Source of the DNA: Niastella yeongjuensis
GTDB lineage: Bacteria; Bacteroidota; Bacteroidia; Chitinophagales; Chitinophagaceae
Assembly: GCF_900110245.1 (NCBI RefSeq)
Contig: NZ_FOCZ01000013.1
Location: 1 to 64,000 of the forward strand
Reading direction: 5' to 3'
DNA length: 64,000 bases
Positions within the stretch are counted from its first letter, which is position 1. Each line of letters begins with the position of its first letter. Position numbers and translations under genes: made by a program. Positions 62,139 to 64,000 of the stretch are shown here, in pieces. Below the pieces are notes generated by a model that had not been told where the DNA came from, did no database searches, and was given only the letters and a program-made list of their open reading frames with translations.

Positions 62139-62714
62139 TTACAAAATTGGCACTAATTCTTCGCGAAAGGAGAATCTGTTCCTGATTAAATGCACGCCCC
62201 TGTTTTTTTGATTACGCACGGTATGTACGGAGAGCTGCATGCGCCGGGCAATTTCATGGCAATCAAGGCCTTTGCCATAACTCAGCACCATTACCTCTTT
62301 GCATTTTTCCGGCAGTCCGCCCACGATATGGTGAACCTGGCGTACTACTTCGGCATGGATAGCCTCATTCATTTCGTGCACTTCAATCTCATTCAATTGC
62401 TGGCGGATGTTTTCCCTGATCCGCGATTGGTAATGCACCTTATGGTTATGGTTAAGGCAGGCATTACGGGTGCTGATGTACAAAAAGGCTTTTGCTGAAT
62501 AGATCGTAGGGAAATCACCTTTTTTTTGCCAAAGCTTTACAAATACATCAGTTACAATATCCTGGGCAATAGCAGCATCGTTAACCAGGCGGCGGGCAAA
62601 AAAAACCAGCGCCGGATGAAACAAATGGAACACTTTTTCGAATTCAGGAACCTGTTGCTGTTTAAGGCGCTTACTTTTCTCAGTCGCTAAATTGTCTGTA
62701 TTCCTCATGATCAT
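62139..62714 (-). CDS. ECF-type RNA polymerase sigma factor, ~191 aa
   Basis: Region 2 (FEKVFHLFHPALVFFARRLV, AQDIVTDVFVKLWQKKG, AFLYISTRNACLNHNHKVHY) and region 4 (LPEKCKEVMVLSYGKGLDCH, EIARRMQLSVHTVRNQKNRG) match the Bacteroidota sigma-70 family that normally pairs with a FecR-like anti-sigma and a SusCD or TonB receptor. Neither partner is directly adjacent; a SusD-like gene lies 1.2 kb upstream on the same strand. I use ATG 62714; ATG 62708 is equally possible. Confidence 0.85.
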   Translation of the reverse strand: MIMRNTDNLATEKSKRLKQQQVPEFEKVFHLFHPALVFFARRLVNDAAIAQDIVTDVFVKLWQKKGDFPTIYSAKAFLYISTRNACLNHNHKVHYQSRIRENIRQQLNEIEVHEMNEAIHAEVVRQVHHIVGGLPEKCKEVMVLSYGKGLDCHEIARRMQLSVHTVRNQKNRGVHLIRNRFSFREELVPIL

Positions 62715-62735
62715 GTAGTTTTTGAAATGTCGCAA

Positions 62736-63532
62736 ACGTTATATGTTCTTTCTATTAATGGTACCAATGGCATAAGCGGATATATGGAGGTTGATACAGT
62801 TTTCCTAAAAAGGCCCAGGAGAAATCCTGACAGGGATCAAATTCCCCCTAAAGGTTTTCCAATATGGCCTCTATAAATAAAAACACCAAGAGAGGCACAT
62901 TGTACTAAATACAAGCAAAATATTTTTATTGTAATAGTTGCAACTCTAACTATTTATGTATTAGTCAAATTAATGCTGGTGGAGAAAAATAATGGTGGAT
63001 TACTATTAAGAAATGGAAGCGGGAGGTGTTCTATTTAACGCTGTATGGTACCAGCAGAGGTGACTTTTAAGAAGATTCTAATTAGTAAGTGCATGGGGGT
63101 GAATACGCTAATAATAAACATTAATATTTTTACCAAGTCATACTTCACACCGGTTCATCCAATAACCAATAACGAAAATTTTTTATAAAATATATTATCT
63201 TTCTCCTACCTTAGCGCAGGAGCTGAAAGTGAGATCATGTTTATACCTCTATAATCTACATTTCCTTACTTCTATCCTTATTTCCTACTTACCTCCGGTT
63301 ACATCTCAATAACCTTTCAAGAAAGTTTACTATTTACCTATTTACCTGTCTTATCGTTTAAGCCTGTCCGTGCCTAGATAAAAATTCGCCAATTGCGTTA
63401 CTGTTCCTCTTTTGTCTTTTCTGGTGCAACAACCGGAACGGAACACTTATGCCTCACTGTGATCGGGTACAATCATCATTCTATACACTCAATGTTTTTA
63501 CTGCTTTTTGAATAATAAAAGCAGCCAACATT
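62736..63532. other. 797-bp non-coding stretch
   Basis: No credible gene is seen. The DNA is AT-rich, with a small CTCCT/AGGAG hairpin at 63203-63222 and, just before the next gene, an 8-bp hairpin CTGCTTTT (63501-63508)/AAAAGCAG (63517-63524). The promoters of both flanking genes must be here, but none matches the consensus well. Confidence 0.5.
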
Positions 63533-63853
63533 ATGAAACAAACGAAACCAGCCTTGCTGCTGTTGGCATTCGTAATCATGCTCACTGCCTTCTCTGTGGT
63601 AACACCCGATCTTAGATCCAAACCGACAATCAGACAGACAAATTATTATTGGTTTGATGCCTCTACCAACTGGCTTGGCCGGCAAGCAACCCTTGCCAGT
63701 GAAATTGCATTTACCGGCTATGATGAAGGCACATCAAACCCGAAGACCTTACAGGAAAAAGGATGGACGCCCGGTAACGTATCTGTAGACTCATGGGGCG
63801 TGCCTCATCCCCTCAATGGAACTCCTGACAAATTACTTTATTCTCACCCTTAA
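63533..63853 (+). CDS. Small exported protein, 106 aa, unknown function
   Basis: A signal peptide (KPALLLLAFVIMLTAFSVV) is followed by an ~80-residue domain rich in Asn, Trp and Gly (NYYWFDASTNWLGRQATLAS, EKGWTPGNVSVDSWGVPHPL). There is no lipobox or sorting domain. The ATG lies 9 nt after a hairpin that could mask translation initiation. A terminator follows, so it is transcribed alone. Similar short exported proteins are common in Bacteroidota and remain undescribed. Confidence 0.6.
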   Translation: MKQTKPALLLLAFVIMLTAFSVVTPDLRSKPTIRQTNYYWFDASTNWLGRQATLASEIAFTGYDEGTSNPKTLQEKGWTPGNVSVDSWGVPHPLNGTPDKLLYSHP

Positions 63854-63869
63854 TCCTTAGACTGAGCAG

Positions 63870-63934
63870 GCGTATCATGTTTCAGACGCAACAGAAAGCG
63901 GTTGCTCGCAGGACATGATACGCTTTTATTTTAG
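63870..63934 (+). terminator. Terminator after the small exported protein
   Basis: GCGTATCATGT (63870-63880) pairs with ACATGATACGC (63913-63923), with a smaller hairpin in the loop (GCAACAG...GTTGC), then TTTTATTTTAG. Confidence 0.8.
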
Positions 63935-63949
63935 TCGCAGTCGATACAC

Positions 63950-64000
63950 TTATTCATAACCGGGGTTTTGTTTCAGGTTAGGGGCATATTCTAGTTCGGA
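63950..64000 (-). CDS. SusD/RagB-family lipoprotein, last 16 codons only
   Basis: The reverse strand at the right edge reads SELEYAPNLKQNPGYE-stop. The ending (L)xQNPGY is the hallmark C-terminus of SusD-like glycan-binding lipoproteins. The rest of the gene, and presumably its SusC partner, lies beyond the window. It would connect to the ECF sigma factor as a regulated glycan-uptake system, which is inference. Confidence 0.75.
   Translation of the reverse strand, partial: SELEYAPNLKQNPGYE

Noticed and set aside
62139-64000. Claiming a complete ECF sigma/anti-sigma/SusCD glycan-uptake locus
   Set aside because: Only the sigma factor and 16 codons of SusD are in view; no anti-sigma or SusC is visible.

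Overview
This window comes from a Bacteroidota genome, most likely the family Chitinophagaceae (Niastella/Chitinophaga-like). The signs are three proteins with a C-terminal T9SS sorting domain plus one orphan fragment of such a domain, a TonB-dependent receptor, a SusD-type C-terminus at the right edge, TTTG-N19-TAnnTTTG promoters, MacB/FtsX-type permeases, and many start sites without a clear Shine-Dalgarno. The family assignment is inferred from gene style, not from a search.

Layout. 1-0.3 kb: right end of an IS256-family element that abuts, and probably supplies the stop codon of, a J-domain protein. 1.4-4.5 kb: tRNA-Gly/tRNA-Leu pair, glycosyltransferase, histidine kinase. 4.5-12.5 kb: an AT-rich accessory stretch with three receiver-only response regulators, the remnant of a fourth, a GAF-PAS kinase, three related ~70-residue helical proteins, small orphans, a candidate small RNA and a second tRNA-Leu. 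12.5-22.5 kb: cupin, cyclase, then a reverse-strand cluster of imelysin-like/cytochrome c peroxidase fusion, metallophosphoesterase and TonB receptor, next to a TPR/LuxR-type regulator. 22.6-39 kb: Crp-like regulator, a 14-repeat Ycf48-like secreted protein, CAP and GH12 lipoproteins, TauE-like permease, MocR regulator with a divergent flavin-binding protein, ABC permease, and two secreted proteins sharing beta/gamma-crystallin and T9SS modules.

39.3-61.9 kb is the main locus: a nucleobase-catabolism island. On the reverse strand mmsA, aminotransferase, NCS1 transporter, dihydropyrimidinase, beta-ureidopropionase, preT and preA form the complete reductive pyrimidine route from uracil/thymine to beta-alanine and on to acyl-CoA. 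Divergently, an AsnC-type regulator precedes xdhA, xdhB and xdhC, followed by uricase (reverse strand) and allB, allC, allE, uraD, uraH and a DUF6986-like aldolase/lyase-fold protein. Together these take hypoxanthine/xanthine through urate and allantoin to ureidoglycolate. No known ureidoglycolate-consuming enzyme is present, so the last gene is the natural candidate for that step or for glyoxylate use. A small AT-rich cassette (DUF6934-like protein plus two related ~65-residue proteins) is wedged between xdhC and uricase and carries a duplicated copy of the xdhC 3' end.

61.9-64 kb: an intergenic inverted-repeat element, a strong terminator, an ECF sigma factor, a long non-coding stretch, a small exported protein and the last codons of a SusD-like gene.
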